From Blautia sp. (GTDB lineage Bacteria > Bacillota > Clostridia > Lachnospirales > Lachnospiraceae), in the NCBI GenBank assembly GCA_023667395.1, contig JAMPAC010000001.1, positions 386,858-424,625 on the forward strand: a DNA stretch of 37,768 nt, written 5' to 3'. The notes under the pieces were generated by a model. That model saw only the letters and a program-made list of their open reading frames with translations. It ran no database searches and was not told the DNA's origin. Of the stretch, positions 8,159 through 16,142 are shown one piece after another. The translations under genes were made by a program, and so were the position numbers. Within the stretch, counting starts at the first letter, position 1. Each line of letters starts with the position of its first letter.

Positions 8159-8683
8159 ATGCACATTATTTTACATCAGCCTGAGATACCGGGAAATACC
8201 GGAAATATCGGACGTACCTGTGTGGCCACGGGTACGTCCCTTCATCTGATCGAACCGCTGGGCTTCCGTCTGGATGAAAAGTCCATCCGCCGGGCGGGAA
8301 TGGATTACTGGAAGCAGTTGGACGTGACCAGATATATGAATTTCGCGGAGTTTCAGGACAAGCATCCCGGCGCGAAGATCTGGATGGCGACCACAAAGGC
8401 GAAGCGGAGTTATACGGAAGCTGCCTATGCTCCGGATGATTATATCATGTTCGGAAAAGAGAGCGCGGGCATTCCGGAAGAAATCCTGGTGGAGCATGAG
8501 GAAAACTGCATACGGATCCCCATGCTGCCTGCCATCCGTTCCCTGAACCTGTCCAACTCCGTAGCCATCGTGCTATATGAGGCGCTGCGGCAGCAGGGAT
8601 TCGGACAGATGCAGCAAAAAGGAGAACTGCACAGGTTATATTGGAAAAGCGAGGAAAAACGGGACTGTGATCACAATAGATGA
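8159..8683 (+). CDS. trmL: tRNA (cytidine(34)-2'-O)-methyltransferase
   Basis: The 174-aa SPOUT-family protein begins MHIILHQPEIPGNTGNIGRT and contains the SAM-binding trefoil-knot segments FGKESAGIPEEILVEH and IPMLPAIRSLNLSNSVAIVLYEALRQQ. These are characteristic of TrmL/YibK, which methylates the ribose of the wobble base of tRNA-Leu isoacceptors. The ATG directly abuts the aminotransferase stop codon, so translation is probably coupled. The last codons overlap a small gene in another frame. Confidence 0.93.
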   Translation: MHIILHQPEIPGNTGNIGRTCVATGTSLHLIEPLGFRLDEKSIRRAGMDYWKQLDVTRYMNFAEFQDKHPGAKIWMATTKAKRSYTEAAYAPDDYIMFGKESAGIPEEILVEHEENCIRIPMLPAIRSLNLSNSVAIVLYEALRQQGFGQMQQKGELHRLYWKSEEKRDCDHNR

Positions 8684-8951
8684 AGTTCAGCAGATCAGCA
8701 GCAGATTATCCCAGGAAAATGGGGAAATATATAATGATGATTTGGAGAAAGATATATTCTGTATTGTATATCGTGTTGAGGTGTTTCAACGTAATGGTAC
8801 TGCCATGATTCATCGTCATGTGGACATAGAATATTCCTTTGGCGAGTATTATGAGATATGTGAAAGAAGTCCCCTGTTTTCGTTTATTTGTATGTTATGT
8901 AAGTTGCCTTTGCTACAGGAAGAACAGGAAATCATTCTTTATCAGAAGTGA
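8667..8951 (+). CDS. Small hypothetical protein, 94 aa, overlapping trmL
   Basis: The most plausible start is GTG 8667, preceded by GAGGAAA about 9 bases upstream, giving MITIDEVQQISSRLSQENGE and a compact, charged, mixed alpha/beta protein ending EEQEIILYQK. The first 17 bases overlap the trmL 3' end in another frame. Base composition is more AT-rich than its neighbours. No domain is recognised. It could be a late addition to the lrp-aminotransferase-trmL unit. Confidence 0.55.
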   Translation: MITIDEVQQISSRLSQENGEIYNDDLEKDIFCIVYRVEVFQRNGTAMIHRHVDIEYSFGEYYEICERSPLFSFICMLCKLPLLQEEQEIILYQK

Positions 8952-8969
8952 TCTGATCTTAAAAAGAAG

Positions 8970-9629
8970 CTATAAAAGATCCGCATATTGTGGATACTCG
9001 CGCAGGAATCTATCTATGATCTCCGGCTGTTCCCAATAGTGCATGGGGTAGACCTTTTTCACATTGACGGTCTGTAAAAAATACAGGATACCCTGAGCAT
9101 AGGCGGAACCCAGCCTGGGATCCAGGGGTAAAAAGGCTGCATCCAGGGTGCGGCCTTTCAATTGATTGATCTGGGCGCGGTAGCTGCCCCGCATCTGCTT
9201 CCGCTCCTGTTCCGTATCCTCCTCCATCCCCCAATCGTTCAGGTCTCCGGCATGATAGACAGTTCCCTCTTTACATTGCAACAGGAAAGCGACGCCCCTG
9301 TCCGTGGAAAGCAGGGTTTCCAGCCGGGTGTCGCAGGGCAGTTCATATGCCTGGCTGTGATACACCTTGATGATCTCCGCGTTCGTCTGCGGGTAGCGTT
9401 TTGCGGGGATATCGTTGGGCAGGACGGCATAGACTGTTTTCATTCCCATATCAGATAGCAGGGTGAAGATTTCAGGGTTATAATGGTCTTCGTGGCGGTG
9501 GCTGGCAAAGACCAGGATCGGTTTCTCCGCATCCAGTTCCGGCAGCGTTCCCTTATAGTAGTCAAATAAATAATAGCAGTCGGCAGTTTCCACCAGGAAA
9601 CAGCTGTGGTAAATGTAAGCGATCCTCAT
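8970..9629 (-). CDS. Metallo-beta-lactamase-fold hydrolase
   Basis: The 219-aa protein has the metallo-beta-lactamase fold: MRIAYIYHSCFLVET strand, then FASHRHEDHYNPEIF, a variant of the HxHxDH metal motif (SHRHEDHY), and later VYHAGDLNDWG, which supplies the metal-bridging aspartate, with a C-terminal VYPMHYWEQ histidine. The length and simple architecture resemble the UlaG-like/YycJ-like small MBL hydrolases. The substrate is unknown. GAGG lies about 9 bases before the ATG. It is a single-gene unit, convergent with the trmL unit. Confidence 0.85.
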   Translation of the reverse strand: MRIAYIYHSCFLVETADCYYLFDYYKGTLPELDAEKPILVFASHRHEDHYNPEIFTLLSDMGMKTVYAVLPNDIPAKRYPQTNAEIIKVYHSQAYELPCDTRLETLLSTDRGVAFLLQCKEGTVYHAGDLNDWGMEEDTEQERKQMRGSYRAQINQLKGRTLDAAFLPLDPRLGSAYAQGILYFLQTVNVKKVYPMHYWEQPEIIDRFLREYPQYADLL

Positions 9630-9683
9630 AAAACAGTCCTCATATCTTTCATGTTGTCAGGTTCAGGTATTACAGCTATTTAC

Positions 9684-9689
9684 ATTCTA
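9684..9689 (-). promoter_or_regulatory. Possible extended -10 for the MBL-fold gene
   Basis: Read on the minus strand, TGCTAGAAT gives an extended -10 (TGn TAGAAT) about 55 bases before the ATG at 9629. No good -35 is present at 17-bp spacing, so this is a modest prediction. Confidence 0.35.
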
Positions 9690-9714
9690 GCATAAAAATC
9701 CCGGTTTTGAACAA

Positions 9715-9918
9715 AATAATTTGTAACAGTTCGGCCATGCAGAAATGATGGTACAGATTGCCCGTGGGAGCTTGCTCACTAAGGGCGAACTGCACAATCA
9801 TTTCTATAGGGCAGACGCCCGACATGAAATAAGTTGCCGACAATAGTGTTGATTTATTGGTGAAAATGTATATTTCGGCAACTTATGAATGGCATGGCTG
9901 AACTGTTGCAATAATTTG
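9715..9918. mobile_element. MITE-like element with terminal inverted repeats and 9-bp duplication
   Basis: AATAATTTG occurs at 9715-9723 and again at 9910-9918, as expected for a target-site duplication. Between them lies a 186-bp non-coding segment whose ends are inverted repeats (TAACAGTTCGGCCATGC at 9724-9740 against GCATGGCTGAACTGTT at 9892-9907, one mismatch). Inside are three more stems: AGAAATGAT/ATCATTTCT (9741-9749 with 9797-9805), GGGCAGACGCCC (9809-9820) and ATAAGTTGCCGA/TCGGCAACTTAT (9829-9840 with 9875-9886). No gene fits inside. The same structure as RNA would be a multi-branched fold with a 20-bp closing stem including two G-U pairs, so a structured RNA is an alternative. Confidence 0.6.
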
Positions 9919-10021
9919 CAGACCAAAAAGCGCGGAGAGAAAGAGAGTCGTGCGGGAACGTTTCCCTGAACGGAGAACAGGGAAAGGTTATGCGTCCTGA
10001 AAGAAAGGGGTGGCGGACAGG

Positions 10022-10921
10022 ATGAAGTTTGATCGGAAAGCGCCGGGGGAGGGAGTGGAGGCAGTCTGCAGGCTGGAAAACGGAAAAGCGGTTATAGAGT
10101 GGAATTTTGCTTTCCTGAAAACGGAGCAGGAGAGGGCGGGCAGTACCCTGCTGCTTACCCTGCGGGACAAGGCAGGTCAGACGGCGCTTCTGTGTATGCA
10201 GAAAGCGGATGAGGAAGAACTTCTGGCGTCCGTGCTGCTGCATCCCCATCTGTGGGACTGTGAAAATCCCTATTTGTATGAGGCGGAGGCAGTCTTACAG
10301 GATTCCATGGGGAAAGAGACCGACCGCCTGAAAAAACAGGTTCCCATACGCGAACTGCGCAACCATCCCCGCAGGGGCTGGCTGCTGAACGGCGGGGAGT
10401 TTGTCCTCAAGGCGGTGGAGTATACGATCCCGCAGCATACTTCCCAGGCGGAGAAAAAACAACTTGTCCTGAATGATTTCAGGCTTTTGAAAGAGATGGG
10501 CGCGAACTGTATCCACACGGAACCATCCCTGAGGAAATTGTGTGAGAGGATGGGATTCCTGACCTGGCAAAAAGAGATGGCGGCCATGGGAGAGAATCTC
10601 CCGCGCCCGACCGGTTCACTTTTTTACCGATATAAGGCGAAGTGGAACGATGAACCCTTTGTCTATATTGTACCGGAGAGCATTTCCGTGCTTCCGTCGA
10701 GGAATCTGAGTGTGACGGTGTACAGCAACTGCAGCCGTGTGGTCCTCTATTCGGACGGGGAACTTTTTGAATTCCAGTCGGGAAGTGAAGCGTTCATTTT
10801 TCAGGAAGTTCCGGCGAAAGGCCCCTGCGTTATGTTGTCTGCGGAGGGGGACGACTGCGGCATATCCCTGTCTGTTCACAGGACGTTTATCCGCTCCATA
10901 AACGACAGCTTGCAACCGTGA
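10022..10921 (+). CDS. GH2-derived protein without catalytic barrel
   Basis: The 299-aa product (ATG 10022, preceded by GAAAGGGG; GTG 10010 is an alternative) resembles internal pieces of glycoside hydrolase family 2. HPHLWDCENPYLYEAEAVL matches the end of the immunoglobulin-like domain. GWLLNGGEFVLKAVEYTIPQH and LLKEMGANCIHTEPSLRKLCERMGFLTWQKE match the first strands of the TIM barrel. It then jumps to FYRYKAKWNDEPFVYIVPES and VTVYSNCSRVVLYSDGELFEF, which look like a C-terminal GH2 domain. The N-terminal sugar-binding domain and most of the barrel, including the acid/base and nucleophile glutamates, are absent, so hydrolase activity is unlikely. The frame is clean, so it may be a retained carbohydrate-binding or regulatory derivative. 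Confidence 0.65.
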   Translation: MKFDRKAPGEGVEAVCRLENGKAVIEWNFAFLKTEQERAGSTLLLTLRDKAGQTALLCMQKADEEELLASVLLHPHLWDCENPYLYEAEAVLQDSMGKETDRLKKQVPIRELRNHPRRGWLLNGGEFVLKAVEYTIPQHTSQAEKKQLVLNDFRLLKEMGANCIHTEPSLRKLCERMGFLTWQKEMAAMGENLPRPTGSLFYRYKAKWNDEPFVYIVPESISVLPSRNLSVTVYSNCSRVVLYSDGELFEFQSGSEAFIFQEVPAKGPCVMLSAEGDDCGISLSVHRTFIRSINDSLQP

Positions 10922-10948
10922 TGAAATACAGTCGCCACCTCATAATTC

Positions 10949-10977
10949 TTGACAAGTATGCTAGTTACGAGTACCAT
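10949..10977 (+). promoter_or_regulatory. Promoter for the 112-aa gene
   Basis: TTGACA (10949-10954), a 17-base spacer and TACCAT (10972-10977) make a plausible sigma-A promoter about 65 bases before the ATG at 11041. A short AAGGG/CCCTT stem (10984-11000) follows in the leader. Confidence 0.45.
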
Positions 10978-11040
10978 GATTATAAGGGGTGAAGTCCCTT
11001 AGCATATAGATAAAACATCTGAACAGGTGGAAGGAGCCCT

Positions 11041-11379
11041 ATGTTATTTCATAATGAAGCATTCACAATAGATAATCTCTGGGAAAGAATCGTGGAGCGG
11101 GAGGGTCAGAGTTTTCTGACAAAGAAAGGCCTGCCCTTTACCTATACGATCAAGGGCGGAGAACTCTTCACAGACAGGCGGGAACGTTCCATCACCAGGA
11201 GCACTTTTGAAAAGGCCTATGAAAAGCTTCTCCGGGATCAGGTAGGAGAAGGGGCGCCCAGGAAGATCGTGGGTCCAAAGACCCTCAATGTTTACGGCGC
11301 GCCCTATGTGTGGGCGGTATTTACCGGCATTGGCATGATCGAGGAAGAAGTATATATTCAGGAAGAAATGCATTTTTAG
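11041..11379 (+). CDS. Hypothetical protein, 112 aa
   Basis: I do not recognise this soluble protein (MLFHNEAFTIDNLWERIVER onward). It contains TYTIKGGELFTDRRERSITRSTFEKAYEKLLR, a beta-hairpin followed by a basic helix, and ends with a hydrophobic VYGAPYVWAVFTGIGMI segment. The basic helix and size would suit a small nucleic-acid-associated protein, but that is speculation. It has its own promoter and a GGAAGGAG ribosome site, and converges on the large membrane protein gene with only 11 bases between the two stops. Confidence 0.65.
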   Translation: MLFHNEAFTIDNLWERIVEREGQSFLTKKGLPFTYTIKGGELFTDRRERSITRSTFEKAYEKLLRDQVGEGAPRKIVGPKTLNVYGAPYVWAVFTGIGMIEEEVYIQEEMHF

Positions 11380-11390
11380 GGCAGGGCGTC

Positions 11391-13451
11391 CTACATCCAG
11401 AAAGCGATCAGGTACATAGCCTTGGAAAACAGATCGGGACGGGTTTCCATCAGGGAGTGCCCCGTATCCACAAAGAAGAACATTCCCTGGAACATTACCT
11501 CCGCAACAAAACAGAGTAATAATAAAGTGGTGAACCATTTTTTCATATATGGTTTCATCATTTTTTTTGTGGAAAAAAGGATCCAGACGGAAAGCAGCGC
11601 AGCCAGCATGATAAACAGTGAAAAGTCATTATAATACCGCCACAGGATGCCGGCCATTTCCGTGTCTGCCACCAGGATTGCCAGGGCGGAAATCAGGCTG
11701 CCAATGGATATCATGCAGGGAACCTTATGGGCGTTGTCAAAGTGCTTCCGCAGGAAGATCGCAGGAAGCGCCAGCCATGGAAACAAATGTGCCGCGAATA
11801 TGCCGCCGGGGGTATACTCCTGGATCGTGACGCCCATATATTGTGAGCGGGTATACAATGCTTCCACAAAGGGAAATTTAGTGATCAGCCTGACAGGCTG
11901 GAACAGGTAGACAAAAATGCCGAAAGGAATCCGCCCCCATGCCCAGCCGCGGTATCTCATGTCATTGGTGGTCAGATTGTAGGAAGCGCCAAAGTCAAAG
12001 ACCGATCCAAAGCGGGCCTGGTTGTAGTACATTAAAAAGGCGGCCACGGCCAGGATAGGGACAGCGGCGGCCAGAACGGCACGCCTGCCCTCTTTTGTCC
12101 GGTAGAATTCCCTGGAGAAAAGGTACCGGCCAAAGAGGATTACCGGAAAGACCATGAACAGCAGCAGTTGGGGGCGGCATCCCGCCGTAAGAGCGGTCAG
12201 GAATGCCCCTGCCGCCAGATACTTCAGGGAGATATGGTCTTTTTCATCCGCCCGGAGAAAGCACCATAATCCCAGCATACCCATGGCCAGTCCCGTGGCG
12301 ATGGGTACGCTGTACATATCAGGACGTTTTGCCATATAGATCAGGTTGCTTCCCATAAGGAAAGTTTCCATGGTCAGGAACCATGCGCCAAGGGAAAGCC
12401 TGGGGAACCATTTTTTGATCGACTCATGCAGGACGCCTATGATCCCCAGGAGCAATAGGGCCAGCGCAAGGAACATGGCGATGTGGTTGGGAAGGGCGCC
12501 GCCTGTCAGGATATGATATGGGAAATAAAACAACAGGACGGGGACTACGCCGAAATAGACATAGTACTTTCCGTCAAAGTAAGCCGTATCCCAGAGATAA
12601 GTCGCATTGTTCCTGATCAGGATATCCTCCCGCTGATCCAGGTCATAGGGGTTGACCATGCTGCTGAAAGCCTCCGCAGGTTCCTCCAGTAAGGCCATGA
12701 ACCCTTCCCGGAAAGATTCCGCCAGTTTCTGATACTGTCGGTGATGTTCCGGTATGTTCCATGTGCAGTCGGGATCCAGCCCCGCCAGTTTCCAGAAGAC
12801 GGCCAAATGCGCCAGAAACAGGAAAGCCAGCATTGCCGCCCGCAGCGGCGCGGAGATCTTCAGGTAGGCTATGTTGTAAATCGGTGAGGACGGGCGGAAA
12901 AGATACAGAAAGCACAGTATGAAAAACAGTCCCGTCATGCGCAGGAGCGAAAAGGACAGGGGAATGACGGGATTCAGGCGGATATCCATGGAAACGGTGG
13001 AACCGGCGGGCAGGAGCGGAAGAAAGCGCAGGCCGGTGCAGTTTCCGTACAGATGATAGATGAGGTAACGGCTTTTGGGCTGATTGGACCAGAGATCCTT
13101 GACAGGCAGGGAATATTCAAAGCTGTGTCCTGCGTCCGTGACATACTGATAGACGGAGAAGACAGTGGGCAATGTGGAATCCCCGCCATGGACGGTAACA
13201 TTAAAATATACGGATCTCAGATCCAGGTCAAGTTCCGGGAGGATGATGGAATAGTCGCCGTCACCGACGGAATATGTGCCGTCCTCATTGGGAATGTACG
13301 CATCCCCCAGGGTGATCAGTCCGGGAAAAACCTCATGGTTGGGCAGGGTCTGCCAGTGCTTATAATTGAACAGAAAAAGTTCCGCCAGAAAGCTGACTGC
13401 CAGGAATAAAATATAGGGGATCAAGTGTTTGTTGTCCGGTTTCCCGCTCAT
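11391..13451 (-). CDS. Large polytopic membrane protein, GT-C-like
   Basis: The 686-aa product starts with one membrane helix (LIPYILFLAVSFLAELFLF), then a soluble segment of about 130 residues outside the membrane, and then roughly ten or more further helices, for example AAMLAFLFLAHLAVFW, HIAMFLALALLLLGIIGVL, AVLAAAVPILAVAAFLMYY and FMLAALLSVWILFS. This topology resembles GT-C type glycosyltransferases and related uncharacterised Lachnospiraceae proteins that act at the outer face of the membrane. EDILIRNNATYLWDTAYFDGKYYVYFGVVP looks like a conserved loop. No donor-binding motif can be confirmed by eye. AAAGGA lies about 12 bases before the ATG. Confidence 0.7.
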   Translation of the reverse strand: MSGKPDNKHLIPYILFLAVSFLAELFLFNYKHWQTLPNHEVFPGLITLGDAYIPNEDGTYSVGDGDYSIILPELDLDLRSVYFNVTVHGGDSTLPTVFSVYQYVTDAGHSFEYSLPVKDLWSNQPKSRYLIYHLYGNCTGLRFLPLLPAGSTVSMDIRLNPVIPLSFSLLRMTGLFFILCFLYLFRPSSPIYNIAYLKISAPLRAAMLAFLFLAHLAVFWKLAGLDPDCTWNIPEHHRQYQKLAESFREGFMALLEEPAEAFSSMVNPYDLDQREDILIRNNATYLWDTAYFDGKYYVYFGVVPVLLFYFPYHILTGGALPNHIAMFLALALLLLGIIGVLHESIKKWFPRLSLGAWFLTMETFLMGSNLIYMAKRPDMYSVPIATGLAMGMLGLWCFLRADEKDHISLKYLAAGAFLTALTAGCRPQLLLFMVFPVILFGRYLFSREFYRTKEGRRAVLAAAVPILAVAAFLMYYNQARFGSVFDFGASYNLTTNDMRYRGWAWGRIPFGIFVYLFQPVRLITKFPFVEALYTRSQYMGVTIQEYTPGGIFAAHLFPWLALPAIFLRKHFDNAHKVPCMISIGSLISALAILVADTEMAGILWRYYNDFSLFIMLAALLSVWILFSTKKMMKPYMKKWFTTLLLLCFVAEVMFQGMFFFVDTGHSLMETRPDLFSKAMYLIAFWM

Positions 13452-13522
13452 ATGTAAAGTAATCCTTTCGGTATCTGTCGTTATTCAGTTTATCATATCT
13501 TATAAAAAATTAAAAGTTTGAA

Positions 13523-13552
13523 TTGACTTTTCCGGTGGAATTATGTTATATT
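13523..13552 (+). promoter_or_regulatory. Promoter of the polyamine operon and its leader RNA
   Basis: TTGACT (13523-13528) and TATATT (13547-13552) are separated by 18 bases. Initiation would fall at about 13557-13561, exactly where the first strand of the structured leader begins, about 285 bases before speD. Confidence 0.75.
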
Positions 13553-13558
13553 TTGAAC

Positions 13559-13805
13559 GTGTGGAAAACAGATAGTTTGGAGTCTTCCATGCAAATATTT
13601 TGGCAACGGTGTTGCCTTATTGATGGAGTTAGAAGCTCAAATTTTATAAGTTGGTCACTATAAACCGGTGCTGATGCACACCTAACTTGTGAAACGGTCA
13701 ATAAGAGTAGTAAAAGTAAAATATTTGCTATATAGACTCTAAAAACCACATATCTGTTTCTTTGATTTTCAGGACAAGTGACGGTAGGCGTACTTGTCTT
13801 TTTTT
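13559..13805 (+). ncRNA. Structured leader RNA candidate upstream of speD (riboswitch-like or sRNA)
   Basis: Between a promoter and an intrinsic terminator lies a 200-base segment that folds on inspection. Stems are AAACAGATA/TATCTGTTT (13566-13574 with 13751-13759), GGAGTC/GACTCT (13579-13584 with 13735-13740, one G-U), a perfect 11-bp GCAAATATTTT/AAAATATTTGC (13591-13601 with 13718-13728), hairpin GGCAAC-GGT-GTTGCC (13602-13616), TTATTGA/TCAATAA (13617-13623 with 13698-13704), ATAAGTTGG/CCTAACTTGT (13646-13654 with 13682-13690), and hairpin GTGC-TGAT-GCAC (13668-13679). No open frame of note lies inside. ACTTGT at 13685-13690 is identical to the 3' arm of the terminator and could pair with its 5' arm, which would allow switching. 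I do not recognise the class. The alternative is a stand-alone small RNA. Confidence 0.65.
13773..13805 (+). terminator. Intrinsic terminator in the speD leader
   Basis: GACAAGT (13773-13779) pairs with ACTTGTC (13792-13798), extended inside by ACG/CGT, and is followed by seven T. It lies 40 bases before the speD start, so full-length mRNA requires read-through. Confidence 0.8.
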
Positions 13806-13845
13806 GTTACCGTAAGAACCCTCTGGGATTCACCTGGAGATAGAA

Positions 13846-14616
13846 ATGAGGACAGCCATGAGCGAGAAGATTTCCCTGTACGGATTCAATAACCTGACCA
13901 AGTCGTTGAGTTTTAACATTTATGACGTCTGTTACGCAAAGACGCAGCGCGAGCAGAGAGACTACATTGCCTATATTGACCAGCAGTATAATTCCGAACG
14001 TCTGGTCAAGCTGCTGACCAACGTGACGGATATGATCGGCGCCCATGTGCTGAACATATCCAGCCAGGATTATGAGCCTCAGGGCAGTTCCGTGACGATC
14101 CTCATCGGCGAGAAGAGCAAGATCCCTGCCGGCGATACCACGGTGGCGCATCTGGACAAGAGCCATATCGCGGTGCATACTTATCCTGAGTATCATCCGG
14201 AAACCTGCCTGGCCACGTTTCGGGTGGATATCGATGTGACCACCTGCGGGGAAATCACGCCCCTGTCCACGCTGGACTATCTGATCGGATCCTTTGACTC
14301 GGATATCATCACCATGGACTACCGGGTGAGAGGGTTTACAAGGGATCTGGGCGGACACAAGCTGTTCATGGATCACCGGATCACGTCCATCCAGGATTAT
14401 ATTGCGGGAGAGACGCGGCAAAAGTATGACGCCGTGGACATCAATGTGTATGAGGCAAATATTTTTCACACGAAAATGCTGATCAAGGATATCGATCTGC
14501 AGAATTATCTTTTTAACAGCGACGTCTATGAACTGCCGCCCAGGACAAGGCTGGAGATTATGGATAACCTGCGGAGAGAGATGATCGAGATATTCAGCGG
14601 GAGAAACGTGTATTGA
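13846..14616 (+). CDS. speD: S-adenosylmethionine decarboxylase proenzyme (long bacterial form)
   Basis: The 256-aa product is closely related to the Escherichia coli type Spe[40 protein letters not shown], the pyruvoyl-forming processing site [18 protein letters not shown] (serine in KSH), [16 protein letters not shown] and [15 protein letters not shown]. The proenzyme cleaves itself to give the pyruvoyl cofactor and then makes decarboxylated SAM, the aminopropyl donor for SpeE, whose gene is two further along. A GGAG 6 bases before ATG 13846 supports this start; ATG 13858, with GAGGA, is equally possible. Expression should depend on read-through of the upstream terminator. Confidence 0.95.
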   Translation: MRTAMSEKISLYGFNNLTKSLSFNIYDVCYAKTQREQRDYIAYIDQQYNSERLVKLLTNVTDMIGAHVLNISSQDYEPQGSSVTILIGEKSKIPAGDTTVAHLDKSHIAVHTYPEYHPETCLATFRVDIDVTTCGEITPLSTLDYLIGSFDSDIITMDYRVRGFTRDLGGHKLFMDHRITSIQDYIAGETRQKYDAVDINVYEANIFHTKMLIKDIDLQNYLFNSDVYELPPRTRLEIMDNLRREMIEIFSGRNVY

Positions 14617-14649
14617 CCGCAGGGCGGTTTGGCGAAAGGCAGCAAAAGT

Positions 14650-16110
14650 ATGGGTCGATATGATCAGGAGAGAGCCCCCATCTATGAGGCGTTGGAAGAA
14701 TTCAGGAAAAACAGGATTGTTCCCTTTGACGTGCCGGGGCACAAGAGAGGCCGGGGCAATCCGGAACTGATACGGCTTCTGGGGCAGCAGTGCGTGGGGA
14801 TCGATGTGAATTCCATGAAACCCCTGGACAATCTGTGTCATCCCGTTTCCGTGATCCGCGAGGCGGAGGAGATGGCTGCGGAAGCGTTCGGCGCGGCATA
14901 CGCGTTTCTGATGGTGGGGGGAACGACTTCTTCCGTGCAGAGTATGGTGCTCAGCGTCTGCAAAAAGGGCGACAAGATCATTCTGCCCAGGAATGTCCAC
15001 AGAAGTGTGATCAATGCGCTGGTCTTAAACGGCGCCATTCCCATCTATGTCAACCCGGAGATGGACAGTAAGCTTGGCATTGCCCTGGGCATGAAAGTGT
15101 CCCAGGTGGAAAAGACCATCCGGGAAAATCCTGACGCGAAAGCAGTATTGGTGAATAATCCCACTTATTATGGAATCTGTTCCGACCTGCAAAGCATTGT
15201 GAAGCTGGCGCATGCCCATGGGATGAAAGTCCTTGTGGACGAAGCCCACGGAACCCATTTTTATTTCGGGGAGGATATGCCCGTCTCCGCCATGGAGGCA
15301 GGGGCGGATATGGCATCCGTCAGTATGCATAAGTCCGGCGGAAGCCTGACCCAGAGTTCCTTTCTGCTCACGGGGCCGAACATGCATCCCGGATATGTGC
15401 GGCAGATCATTAACCTGACCCAGACAACCAGCGCGTCCTACCTGCTTCTGGCAAGTCTGGACATTTCCAGAAGAAACCTGGCGCTGCGCGGGAAAGAGGA
15501 ATTCCGCAAGGTGACGGCGCTGGCGGAATATGCCAGGGGAGAGATCAACAGGATCGGCGGATATTACGCGTATACGTCGGAACTGATCAACGGGGACAGT
15601 ATTTATGATTTTGACAAGACCAAACTGACGGTGAATACGCTGGGGATCGGGCTTGCCGGGATTGAGGCGTATGATATCCTGCGGGACGAGTATGATATCC
15701 AGATGGAATTGGGGGATATCGCCAATGTTTTGGCCTATATTTCCATTGGCGACAGGGAGCGGGACATAGAACGCCTGATCAGCGCCCTGGTGGAGATCCG
15801 GCGGAAATACAGCAGGGACAACACGGGAATGTTCACACAGGAGTATATAGAGCCAAAGGTGGCTGTTTCCCCCCAGAACGCGTTTTACGCGGAAAAGGAA
15901 TCTCTTCCGCTGATGGAGACGGAGGGACGCATCTGCAGCGAATTTGTGATGTGTTATCCGCCTGGGATCCCGATCCTGGCGCCGGGAGAGGAGATCACGG
16001 CGGATATCTTGGAATATATCGCCTACGCAAAAGAAAAAGGCTGTTCCATGACGGGGCCTGAGGATGCGGAAATAAAGAGGCTGAACGTGCTAAAGGAGGT
16101 CTGGGCCTGA
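14650..16110 (+). CDS. speA: Arginine/ornithine/lysine decarboxylase (PLP, fold type I)
   Basis: The product (486 aa from ATG 14650, GAAAGG 10 bases upstream; TTG 14629 is a weaker start) is a short-form Orn/Lys/Arg decarboxylase of the Bacillus SpeA type. It has RIVPFDVPGHKRGRGNPEL, FLMVGGTTSSVQSM, NPTYYGICSDL, VDEAHGTHFYFGEDMP and the PLP-lysine motif SVSMHKSGGSLTQSS. The C-terminal part has EYIEPKVAVSPQNAFY and PPGIPILAPGEEIT, usual for this family. Arginine to agmatine is the likeliest reaction by family, but ornithine or lysine cannot be excluded. No agmatinase or agmatine deiminase gene is in the operon, which makes the substrate question important. Confidence 0.85.
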   Translation: MGRYDQERAPIYEALEEFRKNRIVPFDVPGHKRGRGNPELIRLLGQQCVGIDVNSMKPLDNLCHPVSVIREAEEMAAEAFGAAYAFLMVGGTTSSVQSMVLSVCKKGDKIILPRNVHRSVINALVLNGAIPIYVNPEMDSKLGIALGMKVSQVEKTIRENPDAKAVLVNNPTYYGICSDLQSIVKLAHAHGMKVLVDEAHGTHFYFGEDMPVSAMEAGADMASVSMHKSGGSLTQSSFLLTGPNMHPGYVRQIINLTQTTSASYLLLASLDISRRNLALRGKEEFRKVTALAEYARGEINRIGGYYAYTSELINGDSIYDFDKTKLTVNTLGIGLAGIEAYDILRDEYDIQMELGDIANVLAYISIGDRERDIERLISALVEIRRKYSRDNTGMFTQEYIEPKVAVSPQNAFYAEKESLPLMETEGRICSEFVMCYPPGIPILAPGEEITADILEYIAYAKEKGCSMTGPEDAEIKRLNVLKEVWA

Positions 16111-16142
16111 TGTGCACGGAACCGGAATAGGAGGTGTTTCTT

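Noticed and set aside
13807-15000. 397-codon antisense frame opposite speD and the decarboxylase gene
   Set aside because: The sense strand encodes clear SpeD and decarboxylase motifs; the antisense product is His-rich shadow sequence.
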